Assembly: GCF_019139815.1 (NCBI RefSeq)
Contig: NZ_CP077079.1
Span: 2,046,001 to 2,110,000 of the forward strand
Length of the DNA: 64,000 nt
Reading direction: 5' to 3'
From: Pseudomonas asgharzadehiana
GTDB taxonomy: Bacteria > Pseudomonadota > Gammaproteobacteria > Pseudomonadales > Pseudomonadaceae
Positions 27,286 through 35,820 of this stretch are shown here, one piece after another. Numbering within the stretch: the first letter of the stretch is position 1; every line of letters starts with the position of its first letter. The notes beneath the pieces are model-generated. The model was not told where the DNA came from and did not search any database. It saw nothing but the letters and a program-made list of their open reading frames with translations. The position numbers and the translations under genes are program-made.

Positions 27286-28293
27286 TCAGTTGACCTTGAG
27301 TACCAACTTGCCGAAGTTCTCGCCGTTGAATAGCTTCATCAGCGTCTCCGGGAAGGTCTCCAGCCCGTCTACGATGTCTTCCTTGCTCTTGAGCTTGCCC
27401 TGGGCCATCCAACCGGCCATCTCCTGCCCGGCAGCGGCAAAGTTCGCCGCATGATCCATCACCACAAAGCCTTCCATGCGCGCGCGATTGACCAGCAGTG
27501 CCAAGTAATTGGCCGGGCCTTTCACGGCTTCCTTGTTGTTGTACTGGCTGATGGCGCCGCAAATCACCACCCGTGCCTTCAGCGCCAGGCGGCTGAGCAC
27601 GGCGTCGAGAATGTCGCCGCCGACGTTATCGAAATACACATCCACGCCTTTGGGGCATTCACGTTTGAGGGCGGCGGGTACGTCTTCGTTCTTGTAGTCG
27701 ATGGCGGCGTCGAAGCCCAGTTCATCCACCAGGAACTTGCACTTGTCGGCACCGCCGGCAATGCCGATCACGCGGCAGCCCTTGAGTTTGGCGATTTGCC
27801 CGGCAATGCTGCCCACCGCGCCGGCCGCGCCGGAGATCACCACGGTTTCGCCGGCTTTGGGCGCGCCGGTGTCCAGCAGGGCAAAGTAGGCGGTCATGCC
27901 AGTCATGCCCAACGCGGACAGGTAGCGGGGCAGAGGCGCCAGTGACGGATCAACCTTATAGAAACCCCGCGGTTCGCCGACGAAGTAATCCTGCACGCCC
28001 AGGGCACCGTTCACGTAGTCCCCGACGGCGAAGTTGGGGTGGTTCGACGCAATTACTTTACCCACGCCCAACGCGCGCATGACTTCGCCGATACCGACGG
28101 GCGGAATGTAGGACTTGCCCTCATTCATCCAGCCGCGCATGGCCGGGTCGAGGGACAGGTATTCGTTGTGTACCAACACTTGCCCGTCCGCCGGCGTGCC
28201 CACCGGCACTTCCTGGTAGGTGAAGGTGTCCCGGGTGGCTGCGCCGACCGGGCGTTTGGCGAGCAGGAATTGGCGATTGGTCTGGGCGGTCAT
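27286..28293 (-). CDS. NADP-dependent oxidoreductase, MDR/leukotriene B4 dehydrogenase-like (CurA type)
   Basis: A 335-residue zinc-independent medium-chain reductase. The N-terminal domain carries YLSLDPAMRGWMNEGKSYIPPV. The Rossmann motif is SGAAGAVGSIAGQIAKLKGCRVIGIAGG (in parts, about residues 154-181), and the family motif FDNVGGDILDAVL is present. Such enzymes reduce the C=C bond of alpha,beta-unsaturated carbonyl compounds using NADPH. It is divergent from the SDR gene. Specific substrate unknown. Confidence 0.9.
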   Translation of the reverse strand: MTAQTNRQFLLAKRPVGAATRDTFTYQEVPVGTPADGQVLVHNEYLSLDPAMRGWMNEGKSYIPPVGIGEVMRALGVGKVIASNHPNFAVGDYVNGALGVQDYFVGEPRGFYKVDPSLAPLPRYLSALGMTGMTAYFALLDTGAPKAGETVVISGAAGAVGSIAGQIAKLKGCRVIGIAGGADKCKFLVDELGFDAAIDYKNEDVPAALKRECPKGVDVYFDNVGGDILDAVLSRLALKARVVICGAISQYNNKEAVKGPANYLALLVNRARMEGFVVMDHAANFAAAGQEMAGWMAQGKLKSKEDIVDGLETFPETLMKLFNGENFGKLVLKVN

Positions 28294-28519
28294 GGCAGCG
28301 GCTCTTTAGAAATGAAGCATGAGTGATAGACCTTCCAGGGCCTGCGGGCAAGGTTCGTGCTGGGGGCGAATGCTTGTCGATAGGTGTCATTGATAGTCGG
28401 CCCTGGCGGCTTATCACCAGCACTCATGCAGCGCTAACCGGCCGTTTGATAGTGCTGACGTGCAAGTCCCGGCGTTGGCTAGACTCGCGCCACCGCTATT
28501 TCTTCCACAGGACATTCCC

Positions 28520-29281
28520 ATGAGCATGACGTTTTTCGGCCAGGTCGCCCTGGTGACCGGCGCCGCCGCCGGTATTGGCCGCGCCACCGCGCTGGCGTTC
28601 GCCGCAGAAGGTTTGAAGGTCGTGGTTGCCGACCTGGATGTGGCGGGCGGCGAGGGCACTGTGGCGTTGATCCGGCAAGCTGGCGGTGAGGCCCTGTTCG
28701 TGCGCTGCAATGTCACGCTGGAGGCGGACGTGCAACAACTGATGGCGCAAACCGTCAACGCCTATGGCCGTCTTGACTACGCCTTCAATAACGCCGGGAT
28801 CGAGATTGAGAAAGGCAAGCTGGCGGACGGCAGCCTGGATGAGTTCGACGCCATCATGGGCGTCAACGTCAAGGGGGTGTGGCTGTGCATGAAGTATCAG
28901 TTGCCGTTGCTGCTGGCCCAGGGCGGCGGTGCCATCGTCAATACCGCATCGGTGGCGGGCTTGGGCGCGGCGCCGAAAATGAGCATTTATGCGGCTTCCA
29001 AACACGCCGTGATCGGCCTGACCAAGTCGGCGGCCATCGAGTATGCGAAGAAGAAAGTCCGCGTCAACGCGGTGTGCCCGGCGGTGATCGACACCGATAT
29101 GTTCCGCCGCGCCTATGAGGCCGACCCCCGCAAGGCCGAATTCGCTGCGGCCATGCACCCGGTTGGGCGGATCGGCAAAGTCGAGGAAATCGCCAGCGCC
29201 GTGTTGTACCTGTGCAGCGATGGCGCTGCGTTCACCACCGGCCACGCCCTGGCGGTCGACGGTGGCGCGACGGCGATCTAG
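28520..29281 (+). CDS. Short-chain dehydrogenase/reductase
   Basis: A 253-residue classical SDR. The cofactor motif TGAAAGIG lies at residues 14-21, followed by the NNAG block near 90. The catalytic Ser is in NTASVAGLG, and Tyr and Lys in YAASKHA (about 156-162). The C-terminal motif is HALAVDGGATAI. An Asp after the second strand (VVVADLDVAG) suggests NAD rather than NADP. ACAGGA precedes the ATG at 28520; the frame is open to 28460 but the domain starts here. Substrate not identifiable. Confidence 0.9.
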   Translation: MSMTFFGQVALVTGAAAGIGRATALAFAAEGLKVVVADLDVAGGEGTVALIRQAGGEALFVRCNVTLEADVQQLMAQTVNAYGRLDYAFNNAGIEIEKGKLADGSLDEFDAIMGVNVKGVWLCMKYQLPLLLAQGGGAIVNTASVAGLGAAPKMSIYAASKHAVIGLTKSAAIEYAKKKVRVNAVCPAVIDTDMFRRAYEADPRKAEFAAAMHPVGRIGKVEEIASAVLYLCSDGAAFTTGHALAVDGGATAI

Positions 29282-29387
29282 GACCTTGCGCCGCACCCTA
29301 TTCGAAAAAGTCTGGGGTGCTGTGGGGCTTTTCCAAAGCTGGCAAAACGCTGTGATCGAATGTGTATCATTAGGTAAATAAGCTAAT

Positions 29388-29411
29388 AAAATCAATAATT
29401 TAATAGATTTT
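29388..29411. promoter_or_regulatory. AT-rich palindrome upstream of the MocR-type regulator
   Basis: AAAATC (29388-29393) and GATTTT (29406-29411) flank an AT-rich, partly symmetric centre. It lies in a distinctly AT-rich patch (about 29360-29412) within otherwise GC-rich DNA, 71 bases before the start codon. It could be the promoter and self-operator of the regulator. Confidence 0.35.
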
Positions 29412-29482
29412 TGCCGCCGGCCACTACGGGCTTCTGTGCTTAACTCTTCGGGTTGAAATCAGACAGTTGAAGTGAGTGGCTC

Positions 29483-30895
29483 ATGGATTTAGGGATCGAT
29501 CGACAAGCCCTTGTACCGGTGGTGCAGCAAATCGTCAGCGCGGTGGCGCAATGGATCCGCAAGGACGGGGTGAGTCCCGGCACGCGCCTGCCGTCCATCC
29601 GGCAGGTGGCCCTGGATAACCTGCTTAGCCAATCCAGCGTCATCGAGGCCTTCGAGCGGATGGTCGCTCAAGGGTTGCTGGCACCGAGGCAGGGCTCGGG
29701 GTTTGTGGTGGCCCAGCCGCCTGTCTCGCACGAGGGCCACTGGTATGAGGGCGCGGAGCGCGATTGGGGGGCGTTTGCCGATAACCCCGTGGGCGAGCTT
29801 AAACTCGGCTGCGGCTGGCTGCCGGATACCTGGCATGAAAGCGATGACATCAGTTATGCCATTCGTGAAGTCACCCGCTCCGACACGGCGGGCCTGTTCA
29901 ACTACAGCACCCCGTTGGGTTTGCCCGTGCTGCGCGAGCAACTGCTCAAGCACCTTACCCGGGTTCACATCGCCACCAGCCTTGATCGCATCCTCACGAC
30001 CGCAGGCGCCAGCCATGCCCAGGACCTGTTGATACGCACGTTACTTCGGGCCGGTGACAGCGTGGTGGTGGAAACGCCGGGGTATGGCAACCTCTATCGG
30101 CAATTGGCGTTCCAGGGCGTGCACCTGCTGGAAGTGCCGCGCACCCGAGGCGGCCCGGACCTGCCGGCGCTGGAAACGCTGTTGCAGCAGCATCGCCCCA
30201 AATGCCTGTTCATTCACAGCCTGTATCACAACCCCACCGGGACCAGCCTCGGTCGGGCGGTGGCCGAGCGCTTGCTGGAGCTGGCCCATCGCGACAACTT
30301 CCTGATCATTGAAGAAGACGTCTACGGGGATCTGCAGCACGCCAGCTGCACACGGCTTTCGGCGCTGCCCCATGGCGATCGCGTGATCTACATCGCAAGT
30401 TTTTCCAAGACCCTGAGCAGCGCGTTGCGCGTGGGCTACCTCTGTGCCAGCGCGGCGATCATCGCGCAGTTGGTCAGCCTCAAGACGTTGACCGGTTTCG
30501 GCACTTCGCGGTTTGCCGAAGCAGTGGTCGCCGCGCTGCTGGCCAATGGTACGTACCGCAAGTGGGTGCAGCGCTTGCGCAAGCGGCTGCGCACGGAAAT
30601 GACCGCCACGTTGCAAGTGCTGGAGGACGAAGAATGGGAGGTGTTCGCCGTGCCCGCCGGCGGCATGTTGTTATGGGCGCGACCGGCCGAGAGTGAGCTG
30701 TCGCGGCTACAAGCCTGTGCCCGACGGCTGGGGGTGCTGCTGTCGCCTGGGGCGCTGTTCAGCCCGACCGGTGAACACAGTGAGTGGCTGCGTATAAATG
30801 TGGCCTATGCTGCTGATCAGCGGGCCTTGGCCTTGTTCCGTGCCATGGCACCTGCCAGATCGACCTCGACCATCCTGAAAACGACGATCGTGTAG
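29483..30895 (+). CDS. MocR-type transcriptional regulator (GntR winged helix + aminotransferase domain)
   Basis: A 470-residue PLP-binding regulator. Residues about 8-75 form a GntR winged helix (VSPGTRLPSIRQVALDNLLS). The rest is a class I aminotransferase fold with SLYHNPTGTS (about 251-260), the IIEEDVYGDL strand and the PLP lysine in SFSKTLSSALRVGYL. MocR proteins usually sense PLP or amino acid derivatives and often regulate a divergent neighbour. Here the upstream SDR gene points the same way, so the target is not obvious. Confidence 0.92.
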   Translation: MDLGIDRQALVPVVQQIVSAVAQWIRKDGVSPGTRLPSIRQVALDNLLSQSSVIEAFERMVAQGLLAPRQGSGFVVAQPPVSHEGHWYEGAERDWGAFADNPVGELKLGCGWLPDTWHESDDISYAIREVTRSDTAGLFNYSTPLGLPVLREQLLKHLTRVHIATSLDRILTTAGASHAQDLLIRTLLRAGDSVVVETPGYGNLYRQLAFQGVHLLEVPRTRGGPDLPALETLLQQHRPKCLFIHSLYHNPTGTSLGRAVAERLLELAHRDNFLIIEEDVYGDLQHASCTRLSALPHGDRVIYIASFSKTLSSALRVGYLCASAAIIAQLVSLKTLTGFGTSRFAEAVVAALLANGTYRKWVQRLRKRLRTEMTATLQVLEDEEWEVFAVPAGGMLLWARPAESELSRLQACARRLGVLLSPGALFSPTGEHSEWLRINVAYAADQRALALFRAMAPARSTSTILKTTIV

Positions 30896-31009
30896 CTTTT
30901 TGCCATTATTGTGGCGCCGACGCCTTGTGTTGATGGCCTGGTCGTTGCGAATCTCGTGTCTTGTCAATCGGGCTTGATGGCATCTGCCATTGCAAGAGGA
31001 TCACGTGCA

Positions 31010-32977
31010 ATGATTTCGGGCGTGCAACGACGTTTCGCCAACCTCGGTATGGCGAAAAAACTGGCTCTTGGATTCACTCTGGTGCTGCTGCTGACGGCCT
31101 TGGTAGCGGCTATCGGCGTGTGGTCATTGCAAACCGTTGGTCAGCGTTTCGAAGACCTCAAGGCCATGTCGTCGCTCAACAGCGGTTTGTTCAAGGTGCG
31201 CCTGATCGAGCAGGACTATGCATTGCATGCCGACCCCAAGGCGGTCGATGCCTTGCATGAAAGTATCGATGCCCTGGCCGCGCAGGCGGCCAGCCTCAAG
31301 GCCCAGTCTGCGGCGAATGTGCCGGTGATGACGGATGTAGAGCAGGCTCTGGCCGCCTACCGCAAGGCGTTCGACGAGTTTGTCGAACTGACCCAGACCA
31401 AGGACCTGGCCCTGGAAATGGCCAGTTGGTCGGTGTCCAGTGTGGCCAATAACCTCGACGTGTTGCAGGCCGGGCTGGCGGACGACGGCGCCTATGGTCT
31501 CAAGGAAAGCCAAGGCAAGGAGGGCGCCGAGTTTATCGAGCAGGCCGGCCAGGTCAGTCAGGTCTCGCGTTTGATGCTGCAGGCCATGAACGAAGCCCAC
31601 GTGCGCCTGGACCAGAGCCGCAGGGTCGATGCGGATGACGCCGAGCAAGGCAAGATCGAGCAGGCCGATCAAGCCCTGGCTCAGGTGGAACAGCTGAAAA
31701 CCGCGGTCAAGGACCCTGGCTACCAGACGGTACTCGGCGAAGTCTCGGGGCATATCGCCGCCTTCAGCGAGAAACTGGGCGAATACACCGGCCTGCTGGC
31801 GCAGGAAAAGGTCGTCTACAAACAGTTGCATGATCGGGCCGACCAAGTGGTCAGCCGGGTCAACCAGGCCTATGACGCTGAAGATGTGTCGATGCGGGCA
31901 CAACTGAAGAAAAGCGCGATGTTGATCATCGGGTCGTCGGCGTTGGCGTTGCTGGTGGGGTTGATTGCGGCCTGGGTGATTACGCGCCTGATCGTCGCGC
32001 CGCTGCGCAGTGTGATCGCGGTGGCGCAGCAAATCGCAGCCGGTGATCTGAGTGGGCGCATGGAGGTCAGCCGCCGGGATGAAATCGGGCAGTTGATGCA
32101 GGCGATGCAACAGATGGGGAACGGCTTGAGCGATATGGTCAGTGGGCTGCAAGCTGGCATTGAGCAATTGGCCAGCTCGGCGCATTCGTTGTCCAGCGTC
32201 ACCGAGCAGACCAATGTCGAGGTCAGCAGCCAGAAGGAAGAAACCGAGCAAGTGGCCACGGCGATGAACCAGATGACCGCTACCGTGCACGACGTGGCGC
32301 GCAATGCCGAAGAGGCCGCGCAAGCCGCGCAGACGGCGGACGACAAGGTTGACAGCGGCCAACAAGTGGTCCGCCAGAGTTTGCAGCGCATCGAGTTGCT
32401 GGCCAATTCGAGCACCAGTGCCAGTGCCAGCATCCAAAGCCTCAGCGCCGAAATCCAGAACATCGGCACGGTGTTGAGCGTCATCAAGAGCGTGGCCGAG
32501 CAGACTAACCTGCTGGCCTTGAACGCAGCCATCGAGGCCGCCCGTGCAGGTGAGCAAGGCCGTGGCTTTGCCGTGGTCGCCGATGAGGTCCGGGCGCTGG
32601 CCAAGCGGACTCAGCAATCGACCGAAGAAATCGAGAGGCTGGTCAGCACCTTGCGCAGCGCGGCGCAGTCGTCGGTGCAACAGATCCAGCAAAGTGGCGA
32701 ACTGGTGAAGTTGGCGGTCAGTGATGCCCTGGAAACAGAAAGTGCCTTGGGCAGCATCGCGGCGGCGGTGTCATTGATTCAACAGATGAACCAGCAGATC
32801 GCCGCCGCGGCCGAAGAGCAAAGCTCGGTGGCCGAAGAGATCAACCGCAGTGTCACCAGTATCCGTGCCAGCGCCGATCAGTCGGCGTTGAGCATGCAGG
32901 GTAACGCCGCGTCCAGCATCCAACTGGCGCAGTTGGGGGCGCAGCTCAAGGGGATGGTGGGGCACTTCCGCCTCTGA
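31010..32977 (+). CDS. Methyl-accepting chemotaxis protein with a large helical sensor domain
   Basis: A 655-residue chemoreceptor. TM1 lies near residues 17-38 and is followed by a periplasmic all-helical region of about 260 residues, the size and pattern of a helical bimodular (HBM) domain. TM2 (about 300-325), HAMP (about 327-380) and the signalling region with the invariant hairpin tip [31 protein letters not shown] (in parts) come next. HBM receptors such as McpS of P. putida bind organic acids; the ligand here is inferred only by domain size. GAGGA supports the ATG at 31010. No C-terminal CheR-binding pentapeptide is seen. Confidence 0.92.
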   Translation: MISGVQRRFANLGMAKKLALGFTLVLLLTALVAAIGVWSLQTVGQRFEDLKAMSSLNSGLFKVRLIEQDYALHADPKAVDALHESIDALAAQAASLKAQSAANVPVMTDVEQALAAYRKAFDEFVELTQTKDLALEMASWSVSSVANNLDVLQAGLADDGAYGLKESQGKEGAEFIEQAGQVSQVSRLMLQAMNEAHVRLDQSRRVDADDAEQGKIEQADQALAQVEQLKTAVKDPGYQTVLGEVSGHIAAFSEKLGEYTGLLAQEKVVYKQLHDRADQVVSRVNQAYDAEDVSMRAQLKKSAMLIIGSSALALLVGLIAAWVITRLIVAPLRSVIAVAQQIAAGDLSGRMEVSRRDEIGQLMQAMQQMGNGLSDMVSGLQAGIEQLASSAHSLSSVTEQTNVEVSSQKEETEQVATAMNQMTATVHDVARNAEEAAQAAQTADDKVDSGQQVVRQSLQRIELLANSSTSASASIQSLSAEIQNIGTVLSVIKSVAEQTNLLALNAAIEAARAGEQGRGFAVVADEVRALAKRTQQSTEEIERLVSTLRSAAQSSVQQIQQSGELVKLAVSDALETESALGSIAAAVSLIQQMNQQIAAAAEEQSSVAEEINRSVTSIRASADQSALSMQGNAASSIQLAQLGAQLKGMVGHFRL

Positions 32978-33013
32978 TCGCCGCCGGGGAGCGGTGAGCA
33001 AAGGCGAGGGTGG

Positions 33014-33826
33014 TCAGGCGTGGTTGGCGAGGAAGGTCAGCAGGGCTTCGTTGACGAAGTCCGGGTTTTCCCGTGCGCTGATATGCCCGGCGTCTGGAAT
33101 CAATGTCAGGGTACAGCCGATCAGTTCGGCCATTTCCTCGGACTCGTGCGGGGGGCGCGGCTTGTCCTGCTCGCCGCACATCACCAATGTGGTGTCGCGG
33201 TCCAGGCTCGGCAGTTGCTTGAGTACATCCTCGCGACTGAAGATCAGGCGGCCCAATGGCACGATACTGTCCAGCAGGCGTTGCCGTGGGAAGCCTTGCA
33301 GCGACGAGCGAAAATCCTGATACAGCGCCGATTCGCGGTCTATACCCGGGCGAAAGAAGATGGGGGCAATCACATCCAGCAACGGCTCAGGAATGGCGCC
33401 GGCGTCTTCGATCATCTTGAACAGCGAGAAGTAGTATTGGCGCGTGGCTTCGGGTTCGGCCCCGAGGTGGGTGTCCATCAGCACCAGGCTGTTGATGCGC
33501 TCGGGCGCCAAGAATGCGAGACGCGCGCCCCACATGCCCCCCACCGAAAGGCCAACCAGGTTGATTTGCGCGATGTCCAACTGATCCAGCAGCGCCAGGG
33601 CCTGGCGCGCAAGGTCGTCGAGGGAGTGGGTGTGCGTGGGCAGCGGGCCCGATTCGCCATGCCCCCACAGCTCGGGAACGATGACGCGGTACTGTTGCGA
33701 CAGGGCCTCGATCTGCGGTGCCCACATATGGCGGTCCCACAGGTAGCTTGACCCCAGCAGGACCACGGGGCCTGTGCCCTGGTCGATATAGTGCAGCGGT
33801 TGTCCATCAATCACGGCGAAAGGCAT
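33014..33826 (-). CDS. Alpha/beta fold hydrolase
   Basis: A 270-residue alpha/beta hydrolase of the 3-oxoadipate enol-lactonase/haloperoxidase-like group. It has VVLLGSSYLWD, VIVPELWGHGES, the nucleophile elbow VGLSVGGMWG and the late His in IPDAGHISARENP. GAGGT lies at proper distance from the ATG at 33826. It converges with the chemoreceptor gene. No aromatic catabolism genes adjoin it, so a specific lactonase role is not claimed. Confidence 0.86.
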   Translation of the reverse strand: MPFAVIDGQPLHYIDQGTGPVVLLGSSYLWDRHMWAPQIEALSQQYRVIVPELWGHGESGPLPTHTHSLDDLARQALALLDQLDIAQINLVGLSVGGMWGARLAFLAPERINSLVLMDTHLGAEPEATRQYYFSLFKMIEDAGAIPEPLLDVIAPIFFRPGIDRESALYQDFRSSLQGFPRQRLLDSIVPLGRLIFSREDVLKQLPSLDRDTTLVMCGEQDKPRPPHESEEMAELIGCTLTLIPDAGHISARENPDFVNEALLTFLANHA

Positions 33827-33908
33827 GGCACGACCTCTAACTTCACGGAGTGAGGGGCATGTTTTTACGCGAGTCTTGGGCAAGGGGATAGGTGCAAAGT
33901 GATGGCAT

Positions 33909-33935
33909 CTCGTGGTGAGCAGGGCTCACCACGAG
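33909..33935 (-). terminator. Perfect 12-bp hairpin after the helical membrane protein gene
   Basis: A perfect 12-bp inverted repeat (33909-33920 with 33924-33935) closes a 3-base loop just downstream of the gene ending at 33947. It lacks a clear U-run on the minus strand, so it may be a weak terminator or a transcript-stabilising end. Confidence 0.5.
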
Positions 33936-33946
33936 GGGAGGCTTGG

Positions 33947-34717
33947 TCAGTCGTAGATGACTTTCTTTTTCCACTCGGCGTCGGCCTCGACCTCTTTCAT
34001 GCCCTCGGTCAATTCGCTGGCTTCTTCTATCGTCTGTTGGCTGTTTGCCAGCACGGTAGCGTTGGTACGCGCCAGTTGGGCTTCCAGCTGCTGCAGCTGC
34101 GCGCTATAGAGCACAGGCTCCGGTTGCTTGCGCAGGTATTGCGCGCCGCGCTCGAAGGCCAGGCGCGCCTGGCCCGGCTGACCCTGCTGCAAGGCGTGCT
34201 GGCCGAGGTTATTGAAGAACTCGATGTGCAGCAGCACCAGGATATGGCGAATTTCCTTGATCCAGTGCTTGGCTTCGTTTGCCGGCAGGAAACCGTCCTG
34301 GGCGGCGCGAGTGACCTGGCCATGCAGGGCTTCGAGCAAAAAGCGTACGTCCTTGGCCTTGGCTTCGGTCTGGATCGGCGTGGGTGGGTTGTTTACCGGA
34401 ATGGACTCGCCCTGGGCCACCAGCGCGCTCAACTCGGTGATGCGCGCCTTGTGAGCTGCGCTGGTCTTGTTGAGGTTTAACAGGCGCTGGTTGACGTTGA
34501 GCTCCAGGCGGGTCAACAACAGTTTGAGCGCCGGGGTCATGAATTGGCCAGGGAACGTCTCGGTGATTTCACCGCAACGACGCATGCGATCGTTGAGCTC
34601 GATCACGGTGCGTTGTTTTTCCAGCTTGTTGTTTTCCACCACGTGGTTCATGTAGCCAATGGCGATCAGTATTGCGATCCCGGCTATTACCAGCAGGGTG
34701 ATCATGAGTGGTGTCAC
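33947..34717 (-). CDS. Membrane-anchored helical protein, function unknown
   Basis: A 256-residue protein with one N-terminal membrane helix (about residues 5-22) and a long, charged, mostly helical cytoplasmic part with coiled-coil character. The GTG at 34717 is chosen because AGAGGT lies eight bases before it; an ATG at 34705 is possible. The C-terminus is acidic then basic (ADAEWKKKVIYD). I do not recognise the family beyond a conserved Pseudomonas hypothetical. It lies upstream of the hydrolase gene on the same strand, with the hairpin between. Confidence 0.7.
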   Translation of the reverse strand: MTPLMITLLVIAGIAILIAIGYMNHVVENNKLEKQRTVIELNDRMRRCGEITETFPGQFMTPALKLLLTRLELNVNQRLLNLNKTSAAHKARITELSALVAQGESIPVNNPPTPIQTEAKAKDVRFLLEALHGQVTRAAQDGFLPANEAKHWIKEIRHILVLLHIEFFNNLGQHALQQGQPGQARLAFERGAQYLRKQPEPVLYSAQLQQLEAQLARTNATVLANSQQTIEEASELTEGMKEVEADAEWKKKVIYD

Positions 34718-34984
34718 CGGTGTGACCTCTTTATAGGGTTTACAGTGGAGTGTAGTGACTGGGCCAGCTATCGGATAGGACTGATCGACCAATTGCCCAG
34801 GTAGTTTCTTCTATATAGGTACGCGCTCCCTGCATGGATGCACATTGCCATCATTTGCTTGAGCGAACTATAACGTCTTGTCGTGCGCCAGAATATAGGC
34901 GCCAAGGCCTGGACGGGCAGAATGCCCATGAAAGCCTGCAAACGCAGGCGAAGTCATTGATTTTAATAAATTTATCCTTGGGGG
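34718..34984. other. Intergenic region upstream of the tRNA array
   Basis: About 270 bases with no gene. It holds two small hairpins (GGGCA/TGCCC at about 34917 and CCTGC/GCAGG at about 34934), then an AT-rich stretch leading into the tRNA promoter. I see nothing else in it. Confidence 0.5.
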
Positions 34985-35013
34985 TTGACGATCTACCAAT
35001 CCATCCATAGAAT
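34985..35013 (+). promoter_or_regulatory. Sigma-70 promoter of the Glu/Gly tRNA array
   Basis: TTGACG (34985-34990), a 17-bp spacer and TAGAAT (35008-35013), followed by the GC-rich discriminator GCGCGCCAC. The layout is that of a strong, stringently controlled stable-RNA promoter. The same TAGAAT plus GCGCGCCAC occurs at the tRNA-Val/Asp promoter (55759). Confidence 0.85.
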
Positions 35014-35075
35014 GCGCGCCACTTAAAGCGTAAAGCACACAGCAAAACGCGTTGAGTAGTGAATGTTGTACGTGT

Positions 35076-35151
35076 GTCCCCTTCGTCTAGTGGCCTAGGA
35101 CACCGCCCTTTCACGGCGGTAACAGGGGTTCGAGTCCCCTAGGGGACGCCA
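35076..35151 (+). tRNA. tRNA-Glu (TTC), copy 1
   Basis: 76 nt with acceptor stem GTCCCCT/AGGGGAC, anticodon loop CTTTCAC (anticodon TTC), GGTTCGAGTCC T-arm and an encoded CCA end. Confidence 0.97.
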
Positions 35152-35154
35152 TAT

Positions 35155-35230
<76 letters not shown>

Positions 35231-35335
35231 ATTTTTAAGCAGTGTTGCCTTTGGGCGGCATTGAGTGAAACCAGGGCCACGTCTTCGGGCGAAGCCTCTG
35301 GGCACTGAGATACACACCATGTGTTTCAGTAGCGT

Positions 35336-35411
35336 GTCCCCTTCGTCTAGTGGCCTAGGACACCGCCCTTTCACGGCGGTAACAGGGGTTCGAGTCCCCT
35401 AGGGGACGCCA
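35336..35411 (+). tRNA. tRNA-Glu (TTC), copy 2
   Basis: Identical to copy 1 over 76 nt, with encoded CCA. Confidence 0.97.
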
Positions 35412-35414
35412 TTT

Positions 35415-35490
<76 letters not shown>

Positions 35491-35595
35491 AATTTTAAGC
35501 AGTGTTGCCTTTGGGCGACATTGAGTGAAACCAGGGCCACGTCTTCGGGCGAGGCCTCTGGGCACTGAGATACACACCATGTGTTTCAGTAGCGT

Positions 35596-35671
35596 GTCCC
35601 CTTCGTCTAGTGGCCTAGGACACCGCCCTTTCACGGCGGTAACAGGGGTTCGAGTCCCCTAGGGGACGCCA
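35596..35671 (+). tRNA. tRNA-Glu (TTC), copy 3
   Basis: Identical to copies 1 and 2 over 76 nt, with encoded CCA. Confidence 0.97.
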
Positions 35672-35674
35672 TTT

Positions 35675-35750
<76 letters not shown>

Positions 35751-35758
35751 TATTCAAC

Positions 35759-35792
35759 AAAAACGCCGATCAGTGATGATCGGCGTTTTTGT
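35759..35792. terminator. Bidirectional terminator after the tRNA array
   Basis: A perfect 14-bp stem (35759-35772 with 35777-35790) closes a GTGA loop and has an A-run and T-run at its feet. It ends the tRNA transcript and can also end the converging dipeptidase gene. Confidence 0.92.
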
Positions 35793-35820
35793 TTGTGCTT
35801 GATTTATAAAGACCTCGTCG

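Noticed and set aside
28317..28429. GCATGAGTG/CACTCATGC inverted repeat in the MDR/SDR divergent region
   Set aside because: The arms are about 100 bases apart with no intermediate structure; probably chance.
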